Shown: piece by piece, positions 1 to 5,978 of the stretch | Layout of the letters: each line of letters starts with the position of its first letter | Numbering within the stretch: position 1 is the first letter of the stretch | Source of the DNA: JBAXEO01 sp964541375 | GTDB lineage: Bacteria; Actinomycetota; Coriobacteriia; Anaerosomatales; JAAXUF01 | Direction of reading: 5' to 3' | Length of the DNA: 14,901 bases | NCBI GenBank assembly: GCA_964541375.1 | Contig: CAZIPT010000062.1 | Span: 1-14,901 of the forward strand | The notes under the pieces: model-generated | The model's database searches: none | What the model was told of the DNA's origin: nothing | The model's input: only the letters and a program-made list of their open reading frames with translations | Program-made: the position numbers and the translations under genes

Positions 1-339
1 CAGATGATCACGGTGCAGGACTTTGCCGACGTCAAGTCGGTCATCGTCACCGGTACCAGCAAGGGCAAGGGCTTCGCCGGCGTCATGAAGCGCCACAACT
101 TCAAGGGCGGTCCGGGAGGCCACGGTTCGCACTTCCACCGTGCGCCCGGCTCGATCGGACAGGCTTCCACGCCGTCCCGGGTGTTCAAGGGCCTCAAGGG
201 CCCGGGGCACATGGGCGACGAGACCGTGACCGTCAAGAACCTCGATATCGTGAAGATCGACGCCGAGCAGAACCTGCTTCTCGTCAAGGGCGCGGTTCCG
301 GGTGGCAAGAACGCCCTGCTGACCATCCGCATGGCCTAA
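1..339 (+). CDS. rplC: 50S ribosomal protein L3, C-terminal part (5' end outside window)
   Basis: L3 is a large-subunit primary binding protein whose loop reaches toward the peptidyl transferase centre. The frame is open from base 1 (first codon CAG), so the gene enters from the left. L3 is about 210 residues, so roughly half is missing. Seen here are the family signatures GTSKGKGFAGVMKRH and then HRAPGSIGQ; the final Gln of GSIGQ aligns with the glutamine methylated in E. coli L3. The fold then continues through VFKGLKGPGHMGDETVTVKNL to a TAA stop. The internal ATG at 4 is an ordinary methionine, not a start. It is followed 40 nt later by rplD, as in every S10-type operon. Identification is secure; only the start is unknown. 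Confidence 0.97.
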   Translation, partial: QMITVQDFADVKSVIVTGTSKGKGFAGVMKRHNFKGGPGGHGSHFHRAPGSIGQASTPSRVFKGLKGPGHMGDETVTVKNLDIVKIDAEQNLLLVKGAVPGGKNALLTIRMA

Positions 340-379
340 GTCGCCCTGCTCGAGAGACACCTGAAGGAGATTAGTCACG

Positions 380-1003
380 ATGGCCAAGATCGAAATCAAA
401 GATACTGCCGGCAAGAAGGTGGGCAGCGCGGATCTCGCAGCTGGCGTCTTCGGCATAGAGCCGAATGTCTTCGCCATGCACCAGGTCGTTCGCAGCCAGC
501 TGGCCGCCCGCCGTGCCGGCACGCACTCGACGCTCACGCGCGGCAAGGTCTCGGGCGGAGGCAAGAAGCCCTGGCGCCAGAAGGGCACCGGCCGCGCTCG
601 TCAGGGCTCGACCCGCTCGCCGCAGTGGGCCGGCGGTGGCGTGGTCTTCGGGCCACATCCCCGCAGCTACGGGTTCAAGGTCCCCAACAAGGTCGTCAAG
701 CTCGCGATGCGTTCGGCCCTCTCGGCCAAGCTCGCCGAAGAGGATCTCTACGTCATCGAGGGCTTCGGCTTCGACAAGCCGGCGACGCAGCAGGCTGCGG
801 CGGCGCTGAAATCGCTCGGCATCGCGGGTCGCGTCACGGTGGTTGTTGCCGACGACGACATCAACGCCATGCTCTCGCTTCGCAACCTCGAGAAGGTTCG
901 CGTCATCGGTGCTTCCGAGGCCAACACCTATGACCTCGTTGACAACACCGCACTGCTGTTCACCAAGCCGGCCCTTCTCTGGCTCGAGGGGGTGCTGTCC
1001 TAA
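380..1003 (+). CDS. rplD: 50S ribosomal protein L4
   Basis: L4 binds 23S rRNA domain I, and its extended loop lines the peptide exit tunnel. The 207-residue product has the usual length. Residues about 55-95 are the hallmark Gly/Arg/Lys-rich tunnel loop (GGGKKPWRQKGTGRARQGS followed by SPQWAGGGVVFGP), and the globular C-terminal half contains the DNxLLFTKxAL ending. The ATG at 380 is chosen because AAGGAG lies at 364-369 and the N-terminus fits the family. The stop TAA shares its last A with the ATG of rplW (TAATG), so the two are probably translationally coupled. In E. coli L4 represses its own S10 operon; whether it does so here cannot be seen, because the S10 leader is outside the window. 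Confidence 0.98.
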   Translation: MAKIEIKDTAGKKVGSADLAAGVFGIEPNVFAMHQVVRSQLAARRAGTHSTLTRGKVSGGGKKPWRQKGTGRARQGSTRSPQWAGGGVVFGPHPRSYGFKVPNKVVKLAMRSALSAKLAEEDLYVIEGFGFDKPATQQAAAALKSLGIAGRVTVVVADDDINAMLSLRNLEKVRVIGASEANTYDLVDNTALLFTKPALLWLEGVLS

Positions 1004-1290
1004 TGAACGATCCTCGCGACATCGTCATTCGCCCGGTCATCTCGGAGAAGTCCTACGACATGATCGAGCTCAACCGCTACACGTTCGAGGTCGCCAAGAC
1101 CGCTAGCAAGCCCCAGATCGCGCAAGCCATCACTGAGATCTTCGGTGTCACTGTCACCAAGGTGAACACCATGAACGTCAACGGCAAGCCGCGCCGCGTG
1201 CGCGTTGCCAAGGGTAAGACGCGCGACTGGAAGAAGGCCGTTGTAACCCTCAAAGAGGGCGATTCGATCGAGTTCTTCCAGTCACACTAG
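1003..1290 (+). CDS. rplW: 50S ribosomal protein L23
   Basis: L23 sits at the tunnel exit and is the docking site for trigger factor and SRP. The 95-residue protein matches the family in length. It begins with the typical IVIRPVISEKSYDMIELNRYTFEV segment and contains the VTKVNTMNVNGKPRRVR core and the VTLKEGDSIEFF C-terminus. The start ATG overlaps the rplD stop by one base, and a G-rich stretch (GAGGGGGTG) just before the rplD stop can serve as ribosome binding site, so reinitiation after rplD is likely. It ends with TAG and is followed by the longest gap in the window, 150 nt, before rplB, which is unusual for this operon. Confidence 0.98.
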   Translation: MNDPRDIVIRPVISEKSYDMIELNRYTFEVAKTASKPQIAQAITEIFGVTVTKVNTMNVNGKPRRVRVAKGKTRDWKKAVVTLKEGDSIEFFQSH

Positions 1291-1440
1291 GTAAGAGGCC
1301 GTAGTACACAGGCCAACGGGTGTCCGAATCCGGCGCATTATGGAGCCGCCCGGCACCGTGGTAGTCCGGCGTCAGTGTCGTGAGCGAGAGAGTTCTTTTC
1401 GGTCCCATGCGACACGGGCCATCGGACGGAAGGAGATGAA
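1291..1440 (+). promoter_or_regulatory. 150-nt rplW-rplB spacer with inverted repeat
   Basis: This is the longest gap in the window and has no convincing ORF. GTGTCG at 1375-1380 is the reverse complement of CGACAC at 1410-1415, giving a 6-bp stem extendable by two G-U pairs. An alternative small stem, GGTCC (1401-1405) with GGGCC (1416-1420), would compete with it. Both lie just ahead of the rplB ribosome binding site (AAGGAG at 1430-1435). I find no convincing -35/-10 pair and no T-tract. A leader-like or RNA-processing role is an inference from position only. Confidence 0.35.
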
Positions 1441-2271
1441 ATGGGACTGAAGCAGTACAAGCCGACCTCACCGGGCCGCCGCTTCCAGACGGTATCCGAC
1501 TTCGCGGAGATCACGTGCACCACTCCCGAGAAGTCGCTCCTGGAGCCGCTGCACAAGAAGGGTGGTCGCAACAACAACGGGCGCATCACGACCCGGCATC
1601 AGGGCGGCGGACACAAGCGCCGCTACCGCGTGATCGATTTCAAGCGCACCAAGGACGGCGTTCCGGCCAAGGTCGCGACGATCGAGTACGACCCGAACCG
1701 CTCGGCGCGTATCGCGCTGCTGCACTACGCCGACGGTGAGAAGCGCTACATCCTGGCGCCGAAGGGCCTGACCGTAGGCGACAAGGTCGCCAGCGGTCCG
1801 GATGCGGATATCAAGCCCGGCAACACGCTGCCACTGGTGAACATCCCGGTCGGTACCGTCGTGCACGCCGTGGAGCTGCAGCCCGGCAAGGGCGCCGCGC
1901 TGGCTCGCTCGGCGGGTACTTCGATCCAGCTGATGGGCAAGGAGGGTGGCTACGCCATCCTGCGTATGCCTTCGTCGGAAATGCGTCGCGTGCTCGTCAC
2001 GTGCCGCGCGACCATCGGCGAAGTCGGCAACTCCGATCACGGCAACATCAAGATCGGCAAGGCCGGCCGCGCGCGCTGGATGGGCATCCGCCCGACCGTG
2101 CGCGGTACGGTCATGAACCCTGTCGACCACCCGCACGGTGGTGGCGAGGGCAAGAACAAGTCCGCCGGTCGTCACCCGGTCACCCCGTGGGGCGTTCCCA
2201 CCAAGGGTCACCGTACGCGCAGCAAGAAGAACCAGACCAGTCGCCTCATCATTCGCCGCCGCAAGAAGTAG
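1441..2271 (+). CDS. rplB: 50S ribosomal protein L2
   Basis: L2 is the most conserved large-subunit protein; it is needed for subunit association and for peptidyl transferase activity. The 276-residue length is normal. The order seen is the N-terminal basic region, an OB-fold starting near RYRVIDFKRTKDG (61-73), an SH3-like domain ending near residue 200, and the C-terminal tail NPVDHPHGGGEGKN. His230 is the counterpart of the functionally important E. coli His229. HPVTPWGVPTKGHRTR then leads into a basic end. The ATG is preceded by AAGGAG at 1430-1435. The gene starts after an unusually long untranslated gap, so its translation is probably not coupled to rplW. Confidence 0.99.
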   Translation: MGLKQYKPTSPGRRFQTVSDFAEITCTTPEKSLLEPLHKKGGRNNNGRITTRHQGGGHKRRYRVIDFKRTKDGVPAKVATIEYDPNRSARIALLHYADGEKRYILAPKGLTVGDKVASGPDADIKPGNTLPLVNIPVGTVVHAVELQPGKGAALARSAGTSIQLMGKEGGYAILRMPSSEMRRVLVTCRATIGEVGNSDHGNIKIGKAGRARWMGIRPTVRGTVMNPVDHPHGGGEGKNKSAGRHPVTPWGVPTKGHRTRSKKNQTSRLIIRRRKK

Positions 2272-2286
2272 GGAGCTGATACGACA

Positions 2287-2559
2287 GTGAGCAGAAGCCT
2301 CAAGAAAGGCCCGTTCGTCCAGCCTCGCCTACTCGAGCGCATCCATGCGATGAACGAGGTCGGCGAGAAGAAGGTCGTCAAGACCTGGTCGCGTTCCTCG
2401 ACCATCTTCCCGGAGATGGTCGGTCACACGATCGCGGTGCACGACGGCCGCAAGCACGTGCCGGTGTACGTGACCGAGTCAATGGTCGGACACAAGCTCG
2501 GCGAGTTTTCGCCGACGCGTACCTTCCGCGGTCACGCCTCCGACAAGAAGAAGAGGTAG
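2287..2559 (+). CDS. rpsS: 30S ribosomal protein S19
   Basis: S19 is in the head of the small subunit, where it pairs with S13 and contacts tRNA and the intersubunit bridges. The product is 90 residues, the usual length, opening with SRSLKKGPFVQPRLLERI and containing the conserved TWSRSSTIFPEMVGHTIAVHDGRKHVPVYVTESMVGHKLGEFSPTRTF core (about 36-82). The start codon is GTG at 2287: the family N-terminus begins exactly there, and GGGAG at 2271-2275, overlapping the rplB stop, serves as ribosome binding site. It ends in TAG 5 nt before rplV. Confidence 0.98.
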   Translation: MSRSLKKGPFVQPRLLERIHAMNEVGEKKVVKTWSRSSTIFPEMVGHTIAVHDGRKHVPVYVTESMVGHKLGEFSPTRTFRGHASDKKKR

Positions 2560-2564
2560 AGCAC

Positions 2565-2906
2565 ATGGAAGCCAGAGCAGTTGCACGCTACGTGCGTGTG
2601 AGCCCGCGCAAAGCTCGACTGGTGGTCGACCTCATTCGCGGCAAGAAGATCGACGACGCCCGGGCGATTCTCAAGTTCTCGCCTCGCGCCGCCGCCGAGA
2701 TCGTGGAGAAGGTTCTCAACAGCGCCGTCGCAAACGCCGAGCGCAACCTTCACCTGAGGTCAGACGAGCTCGTCGTCGGCTCGACGTTCGTCGACGAGGG
2801 CCCGACCCTGAAGCGCATCCGCCCCCGCGCCATGGGTCGAGCGTTCCGCATCAACAAGCGCACCAGTCATATCACGGTCATCGTCAAGCAGCGAGAGGGG
2901 GCGTAG
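2565..2906 (+). CDS. rplV: 50S ribosomal protein L22
   Basis: L22 binds all domains of 23S rRNA and its beta-hairpin forms part of the exit-tunnel constriction. The 113 residues show the family order: RYVRVSPRKARLVVDLIRGK (8-27), the helical AAAEIVEKVLNSAVANAERN stretch, and the tunnel hairpin around EGPTLKRIRPRAMGRAFRINKRTSHITVIV (82-108). The tip sequence KRIRPRAMGRA, where macrolide-resistance changes occur in other bacteria, looks wild type. The ATG lies 5 nt after rpsS; the AGAGG within the last rpsS codons is the probable ribosome binding site, which suggests coupling. Confidence 0.98.
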   Translation: MEARAVARYVRVSPRKARLVVDLIRGKKIDDARAILKFSPRAAAEIVEKVLNSAVANAERNLHLRSDELVVGSTFVDEGPTLKRIRPRAMGRAFRINKRTSHITVIVKQREGA

Positions 2907-2913
2907 GAGCAAA

Positions 2914-3609
2914 ATGGGACAGAAGGTATACCCGATAAGCCTGCGTCTAGGCATCACCGAGAAGTGGCGTTCGCGCTGGTTCGGTGGCAAGGACTACGCA
3001 CAGACTCTCGCCAATGACCAGAAGGTGCGTCAGTACCTCGACGCGCGCCTTCGTCGTGCTGCGCTCAGCAAGATCGACATCGAGCGCAAGGGCGACAAGA
3101 CCGTCATCGAGCTGACCACCGCCCGCCCGGGCATCGTGATCGGCAAGAAGGGCGCCGAGGTCGACGTACTTCGCAAGGCGCTTGAGAAGATCACCGGCGG
3201 CACCGTTGCCGTCAACATCGTCGAGATCAAGCGGCCCGAGCTCGACGCCGTGCTGATCGCGCAGAGCGTCGCCGAGCAGCTCGAGGGTCGCGTCGCGTTC
3301 CGTCGTGCCATGCGCAAAGCGGTCGCCTCGGCGGTCAAGAGCGGTGCGCTCGGAATTCGAATCCAGTGTTCTGGTCGCCTCGGCGGCGCGGAGATGGGCC
3401 GTCGCGAGTGGTATCGCGAGGGTCGAGTGCCGCTGCACACCCTGCGCGCCAAGATCGACTATGGCACCGCCGTGGCCCGCACGAGCATGGGCGCGTGCGG
3501 GGTCAAGGTCTGGGTCTACCACGGAGAAGTCCTGCCTGGTCAGGATGCTCCTAACCCGGCCATCGAGGGCACGCGCACGCAGCGCCCCCGTCGTGGTGAA
3601 GGGAGATAG
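2914..3609 (+). CDS. rpsC: 30S ribosomal protein S3
   Basis: S3 is part of the mRNA entry channel and has helicase activity with S4 and S5. The 231-residue protein has an N-terminal region, a KH type II domain with the GKKG loop at 77-80 (GIVIGKKGAEVDVLRKAL), and a C-terminal domain with the signature GALGIRIQCSGRLGGAEMGRREW followed by GRVPLHTLRAKIDYG. The tail after EVLPGQD is short, unlike the long basic tails of many Streptomyces-type actinobacteria. The N-terminus reads MGQKVYPISLRLG, whereas most family members have MGQKV-N/H-P-x-G-x-RLG; this is a mild deviation. GGAG at 2906-2909 precedes the ATG, and the gap from rplV is 7 nt. Confidence 0.98.
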   Translation: MGQKVYPISLRLGITEKWRSRWFGGKDYAQTLANDQKVRQYLDARLRRAALSKIDIERKGDKTVIELTTARPGIVIGKKGAEVDVLRKALEKITGGTVAVNIVEIKRPELDAVLIAQSVAEQLEGRVAFRRAMRKAVASAVKSGALGIRIQCSGRLGGAEMGRREWYREGRVPLHTLRAKIDYGTAVARTSMGACGVKVWVYHGEVLPGQDAPNPAIEGTRTQRPRRGEGR

Positions 3610-3612
3610 CAG

Positions 3613-4038
3613 ATGCTTTTGCCCAAGCGAGTTAAGCACCGCAAGGTACAGCGTGGCTCGCGTAGCGGCCAGGCCAAAGGCGGTACGTCGGTCAACTTCG
3701 GCGAGTACGGTCTCAAGGCCCTGGAACCTGCGTGGATCACCAACCGCCAGATCGAGGCGGCTCGTATTGCGATGACCCGTTACATGAAGCGTGGCGGAAA
3801 GGTCTGGATCAACATCTTCCCGGACAAGCCCATCACGCAGAAGCCCGCCGAGACCCGCATGGGTTCCGGCAAGGGTAACCCCGAGAAGTGGGTTGCCGTG
3901 GTCAAGCCCGGACGCGTCATGTTCGAGCTTGCCGGTGTGTCCGAGGAGGTCGCCAAGGAGGCGATGCGCCTCGCGGCACACAAACTGCCGATCAGGACCA
4001 AGTTCGTGACCCGCGGCGATTCAGGTGGGGAGGCGTAG
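3613..4038 (+). CDS. rplP: 50S ribosomal protein L16
   Basis: L16 organises the A-site region of the 50S subunit. The 141-residue length is standard. It has MLLPKRVKHRKVQRG at the N-terminus, FGEYGLKALEPAWITNRQIEAARIAMTRYMKRGGKVWINIFPDKPIT in the middle, and the loop ETRMGSGKGNPEKWVAVVKPGRVMFE. The Arg before Met-Gly corresponds to the arginine hydroxylated in E. coli L16. The start follows GAAGGGAG at 3598-3605. The stop TAG abuts the rpmC ATG with no intervening base, a classical coupled junction. Confidence 0.98.
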   Translation: MLLPKRVKHRKVQRGSRSGQAKGGTSVNFGEYGLKALEPAWITNRQIEAARIAMTRYMKRGGKVWINIFPDKPITQKPAETRMGSGKGNPEKWVAVVKPGRVMFELAGVSEEVAKEAMRLAAHKLPIRTKFVTRGDSGGEA

Positions 4039-4254
4039 ATGAAGGCAACAGAAATCAGAGATCTGGCGGATTCAGATCTGGCGCAGAAGCTCAAGGACAC
4101 CCGTGCCGAGCTTTTCAACCTGCGTTTCCAGCTCGCCACCGGCCAGCTCGACAACACCGGTCGAATTGCGATCGTGAAGAAGGACATCGCGCGCCTGCAC
4201 ACCGAGGTGCGCACCCGCGAGCTTCGCGCACAGAGCGACGCGGCTGCGTCTTAA
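4039..4254 (+). CDS. rpmC: 50S ribosomal protein L29
   Basis: L29 is a small helical-hairpin protein next to L23 at the tunnel exit. The 71 residues consist of two helices: a first with EIRDLADSDLAQKLKDTRAELFNLRFQLATGQLDNTGRI, the diagnostic stretch, and a second with KKDIARLHTEVRTREL. The start ATG directly follows the rplP stop, with GGTGGGGAGG at 4024-4033 as a strong ribosome binding site inside the end of rplP. The C-terminal tail (RAQSDAAAS) is slightly longer than average and looks disordered. It ends in TAA, 20 nt before rpsQ. Confidence 0.96.
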   Translation: MKATEIRDLADSDLAQKLKDTRAELFNLRFQLATGQLDNTGRIAIVKKDIARLHTEVRTRELRAQSDAAAS

Positions 4255-4274
4255 GGGACAGGTGAGGAGAAGCA

Positions 4275-4535
4275 ATGAGTGAGGATCGTAATCGCAGGAA
4301 GCTTCGCCAGGGAGTCGTCGTTTCGACGGCCGGCGAGAAGACCTGCGTGGTGAAGGTCGAGGAGCGCAAGAAGCATCCGCTCTACGGCAAGATGATCACG
4401 CAGTCCAAGAAGTTCCACGCGCACGACGAGAACAACGACTGCGGCGTCGGTGACACCGTGACCATCATGGAGACCCGCCCGCTGTCAAAGCTGAAGCACT
4501 GGCGTCTCCTAGAGATCGTCGAGAAGGCCAAGTAG
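4275..4535 (+). CDS. rpsQ: 30S ribosomal protein S17
   Basis: S17 is a primary 16S rRNA-binding protein with an OB-fold, acting early in 30S assembly. The 86-residue product shows RKLRQGVVVSTAGEKTCVVKVEERKKHPLYGKMI and then SKKFHAHDENNDCGVGDTVTIMETRPLSKLKHWRL, which is the S17 signature in full. The ATG at 4275 is preceded by GGTGAGGAG at 4261-4269. It is the last gene of the S10-like block. In E. coli the operon ends here and a new spc promoter starts; in this window a 72-nt gap with a G+C-rich hairpin marks the same boundary. Confidence 0.98.
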   Translation: MSEDRNRRKLRQGVVVSTAGEKTCVVKVEERKKHPLYGKMITQSKKFHAHDENNDCGVGDTVTIMETRPLSKLKHWRLLEIVEKAK

Positions 4536-4551
4536 TTCATCGACCGCGCAT

Positions 4552-4574
4552 GTGCGCCACGCCCCGCGGCGCAC
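4552..4574 (+). promoter_or_regulatory. G+C-rich hairpin at the S10/spc boundary
   Basis: In the rpsQ-rplN gap, GTGCGCC at 4552-4558 pairs perfectly with GGCGCAC at 4568-4574 around a 9-nt loop, giving a 7-bp stem of almost only G-C pairs. A smaller competing stem, GCGC 4546-4549 with GCGC 4554-4557, overlaps its left arm. No T-tract follows, so it is not a canonical intrinsic terminator. An RNA-processing, pausing or stability element is possible. I see no clear promoter in the remaining 33 nt before rplN. Confidence 0.45.
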
Positions 4575-4607
4575 CGCTCACGTGTCGAATCGTATTCGGA
4601 GGAAGAG

Positions 4608-4976
4608 ATGATCCAGGCAGAATCACGGCTGAAGGTCGCTGACAACTCAGGTGCCCGCAAGGTGCTGTGCATCAAGGTTCTCGGCGGCTCGAAGCGACGC
4701 TATGCATACGTGGGAGACGTCATCGTGTGCACGGTCAAGGAAGCTATTCCTAACGGCGGCGTCAAGAAGGGCGAGATCGTCAAGGCGGTCGTCGTCCGTT
4801 GCACCAAGGAGGTGCGTCGCGCCGACGGTAGCTACATCAAGTTCGACGACAACGCCGCGGTCATCATCGACGCTCAGGGCAATCCGCGCGGTACGCGTAT
4901 CTTCGGTCCGGTCGCACGCGAACTTCGCGACCGCAAGTACATGAAGATCGTCTCGCTCGCGCCTGAGGTGCTCTAA
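4608..4976 (+). CDS. rplN: 50S ribosomal protein L14
   Basis: L14 lies at the subunit interface, forms bridge B8 with 16S rRNA, and is the target of the silencing factor RsfS. The 122-residue length is exact for the family. It opens MIQAESRLKVADNSGARKVLCIKVLGGSKRRYA, contains GDVIVCTVKEAIPNGGVKKGEIVKAVVVRCTKEVRRADGSYIKFDDNAAVIID, and ends with RGTRIFGPVARELRDRKYMKIVSLAPEVL. The ribosome binding site is GGAGG at 4598-4602. As the first gene of the spc-like block, it follows a 72-nt gap rather than being coupled to rpsQ. Confidence 0.99.
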   Translation: MIQAESRLKVADNSGARKVLCIKVLGGSKRRYAYVGDVIVCTVKEAIPNGGVKKGEIVKAVVVRCTKEVRRADGSYIKFDDNAAVIIDAQGNPRGTRIFGPVARELRDRKYMKIVSLAPEVL

Positions 4977-4989
4977 GGAGGATGGAACA

Positions 4990-5307
4990 ATGACGAAGAT
5001 GAGCATCCGCACGGGCGACAAGGTTCGGGTCATCGCCGGCAAGGACAAGGGCAAGGAAGCCAAGGTCCTGGCGGTCTACCCGCACAAGCAGCGCATCGTG
5101 ATTGAGCGCGTCAACCTGATCAAGAAGGCGACGCGCCCGACCCAGAAGAATCCGCAGGGTGGCATTCTGGAGATTGAAGGCACCATGCACGTGTCCAACG
5201 TCATGATCGTGTGCCCCAAGTGCTCGCAGCCGACGCGAATCGGTCGCAAGCGTGAGGACGGGGCGCGCGTACGCGTCTGCAAGAAGTGCAACAACGATAT
5301 CGACTAG
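4990..5307 (+). CDS. rplX: 50S ribosomal protein L24, zinc-ribbon form
   Basis: L24 is an assembly-initiator protein of the 50S subunit with a KOW domain. In the 105-residue product the KOW motif is at about 7-35 (RTGDKVRVIAGKDKGKEAKVLAVYP), followed by the conserved NLIKKATRPTQKNPQGGILEIEGTMHVSNVMIVCPKC region. Cys75, Cys78, Cys97 and Cys100 form two CxxC knuckles, as in the zinc-binding type of L24. The start ATG at 4990 is 7 nt after AAGGAGG (4976-4982), which overlaps the rplN stop. An out-of-frame ATG at 4982 is ignored. It ends in TAG, followed by an 80-nt gap with a strong hairpin ahead of rplE. Confidence 0.97.
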   Translation: MTKMSIRTGDKVRVIAGKDKGKEAKVLAVYPHKQRIVIERVNLIKKATRPTQKNPQGGILEIEGTMHVSNVMIVCPKCSQPTRIGRKREDGARVRVCKKCNNDID

Positions 5308-5313
5308 AAGTGG

Positions 5314-5339
5314 CTCCTCGTGGCGATTGCCACGCGGAG
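5314..5339 (+). promoter_or_regulatory. Strong hairpin in the rplX-rplE gap, at the place of the E. coli S8 control site
   Basis: CTCCTCGTGGC at 5314-5324 and GCCACGCGGAG at 5329-5339 form a stem of 6 bp, one T/C mismatch and 4 more bp, closed by the tetraloop GATT. It is the best hairpin in the window. In E. coli, S8 represses the spc operon by binding mRNA around the L24-L5 junction, so the position matches a known control site. The specific S8-recognition internal loop is not evident to me, so S8 binding here is only an inference. Confidence 0.5.
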
Positions 5340-5387
5340 GCGTAGGGTCGGAATCCTGCGCTGAGAACCCCCGATGGAGGAATGAAC

Positions 5388-5930
5388 ATGGTCCCGAGGC
5401 TCAAAACGAAGTACACAGAGGTGGTCGTGCCTGCTCTCAAGGAGCAGCTCGCACTGCCCAACGTCAACGAGGTCCCGCGCCTCGAGAAGATCGTTGTGAA
5501 CATGGGCGTTGGCGCGGCCGTCATGGACGTCAAGCAGCTCGATGCCGCGATCGAGGATCTTCGCCAGATCACCGGTCAGGCCCCCACCATCACCCGGGCC
5601 AAGAAGTAGATCGCCGGTTTCAAGATCCGTCAGGGCATGCCTATCGGGGCGAAGGTCACGCTTCGAGGCGCCCATATGTGGGAGTTCATGGACCGGTTGC
5701 TCTCGACCGCCATCCCGCGTGTCCGTGACTTCCGGGGGCTTAACCCCAAGTCTTTCGACGGGCGCGGGAACTACTCGATGGGCGTGACCGAGCAGCTCAT
5801 CTTCGCCGAGATCGACTACGACAAGGTCGATCGCGTGCGAGGCATGGACGTCACGTTCGTCACGACTGCGAAAACAGACGAGGCTGCCAAGGCGCTGCTC
5901 GATGCCTTCGGTTTCCCGTTCAAGCGATAG
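5388..5930 (+). CDS. rplE: 50S ribosomal protein L5, interrupted by an in-frame TAG at codon 74
   Basis: L5 binds 5S rRNA and contacts the P-site tRNA; it is an essential part of the central protuberance. The start is ATG 5388, because GGAGG at 5376-5380 is 7 nt upstream and the family begins M-x-PRLKxKY; ATG 5382 is too close to that site. Codon 74 (5607-5609) is TAG. The reading frame then continues without shift into IAGFKIRQGMPIGAKVTLRG, RVRDFRGLNPKSFDGRGNYSMG and the end GFPFKR, ending in TAG. With the TAG counted as one residue the protein is 180 residues, the normal L5 length. L5 proteins have serine at this place (ARKSVAGFKIRQG in E. coli), so a TCG-to-TAG single-base change explains it. 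Most likely this is a sequencing or assembly error; if real, the cell must suppress the stop, reinitiate downstream, or have another L5 copy. Confidence 0.93.
5607..5609 (+). other. In-frame amber codon within rplE
   Basis: TAG replaces the conserved Ser codon between RAKK and IAGFK in L5. Sequence on both sides is in the same frame and fully conserved, so this is a point substitution, not an indel. The nearest in-frame ATG downstream is at 5637, preceded only by a weak purine stretch (CAGGG). Confidence 0.97.
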
Positions 5931-5931
5931 A

Positions 5932-5961
5932 GCGTCCATCTCGGCGCCCATCTGGGACGCC
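5932..5961 (+). promoter_or_regulatory. Competing hairpins between rplE and rpsZ
   Basis: GCGTCC at 5932-5937 pairs with GGACGC at 5955-5960. Alternatively GGCGCCC at 5943-5949 pairs with GGG at 5954-5956 and CGCC at 5958-5961, with one bulged A and the loop ATCT. The two folds share the right arm and exclude each other. They end just before the rpsZ ribosome binding site at 5967-5973. Function is unknown; a role in setting S14 translation is a guess. Confidence 0.35.
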
Positions 5962-5978
5962 GTGACAAGGAGGATGAA

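Noticed and set aside
1250..1589. Short minus-strand open frames across the rplW-rplB gap that might be a small gene in the spacer.
   Set aside because: They run deep into rplB on the opposite strand, lack a clear ribosome binding site and show no recognisable protein.
2947..3981. 344-codon open frame on the minus strand opposite rpsC and rplP.
   Set aside because: Same shadow effect; the sense strand encodes two unmistakable ribosomal proteins and no promoter or start site is visible on the minus strand.
5607..5609. Pyrrolysine at the rplE TAG.
   Set aside because: TAG is the ordinary stop of most genes here, no pyl genes or PYLIS-like element are in the window, and L5 is not a pyrrolysine protein.
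5252..5728. 158-codon plus-strand frame running across the rplX-rplE gap and the amber codon.
   Set aside because: It is out of frame with two certain genes and its protein is Arg/Gly/His-rich shadow sequence.
5388..5930. rplE as a decayed pseudogene.
   Set aside because: Apart from one base, the whole gene is conserved with optimised codons and no indels, and L5 is needed by every bacterium; decay would leave more damage.
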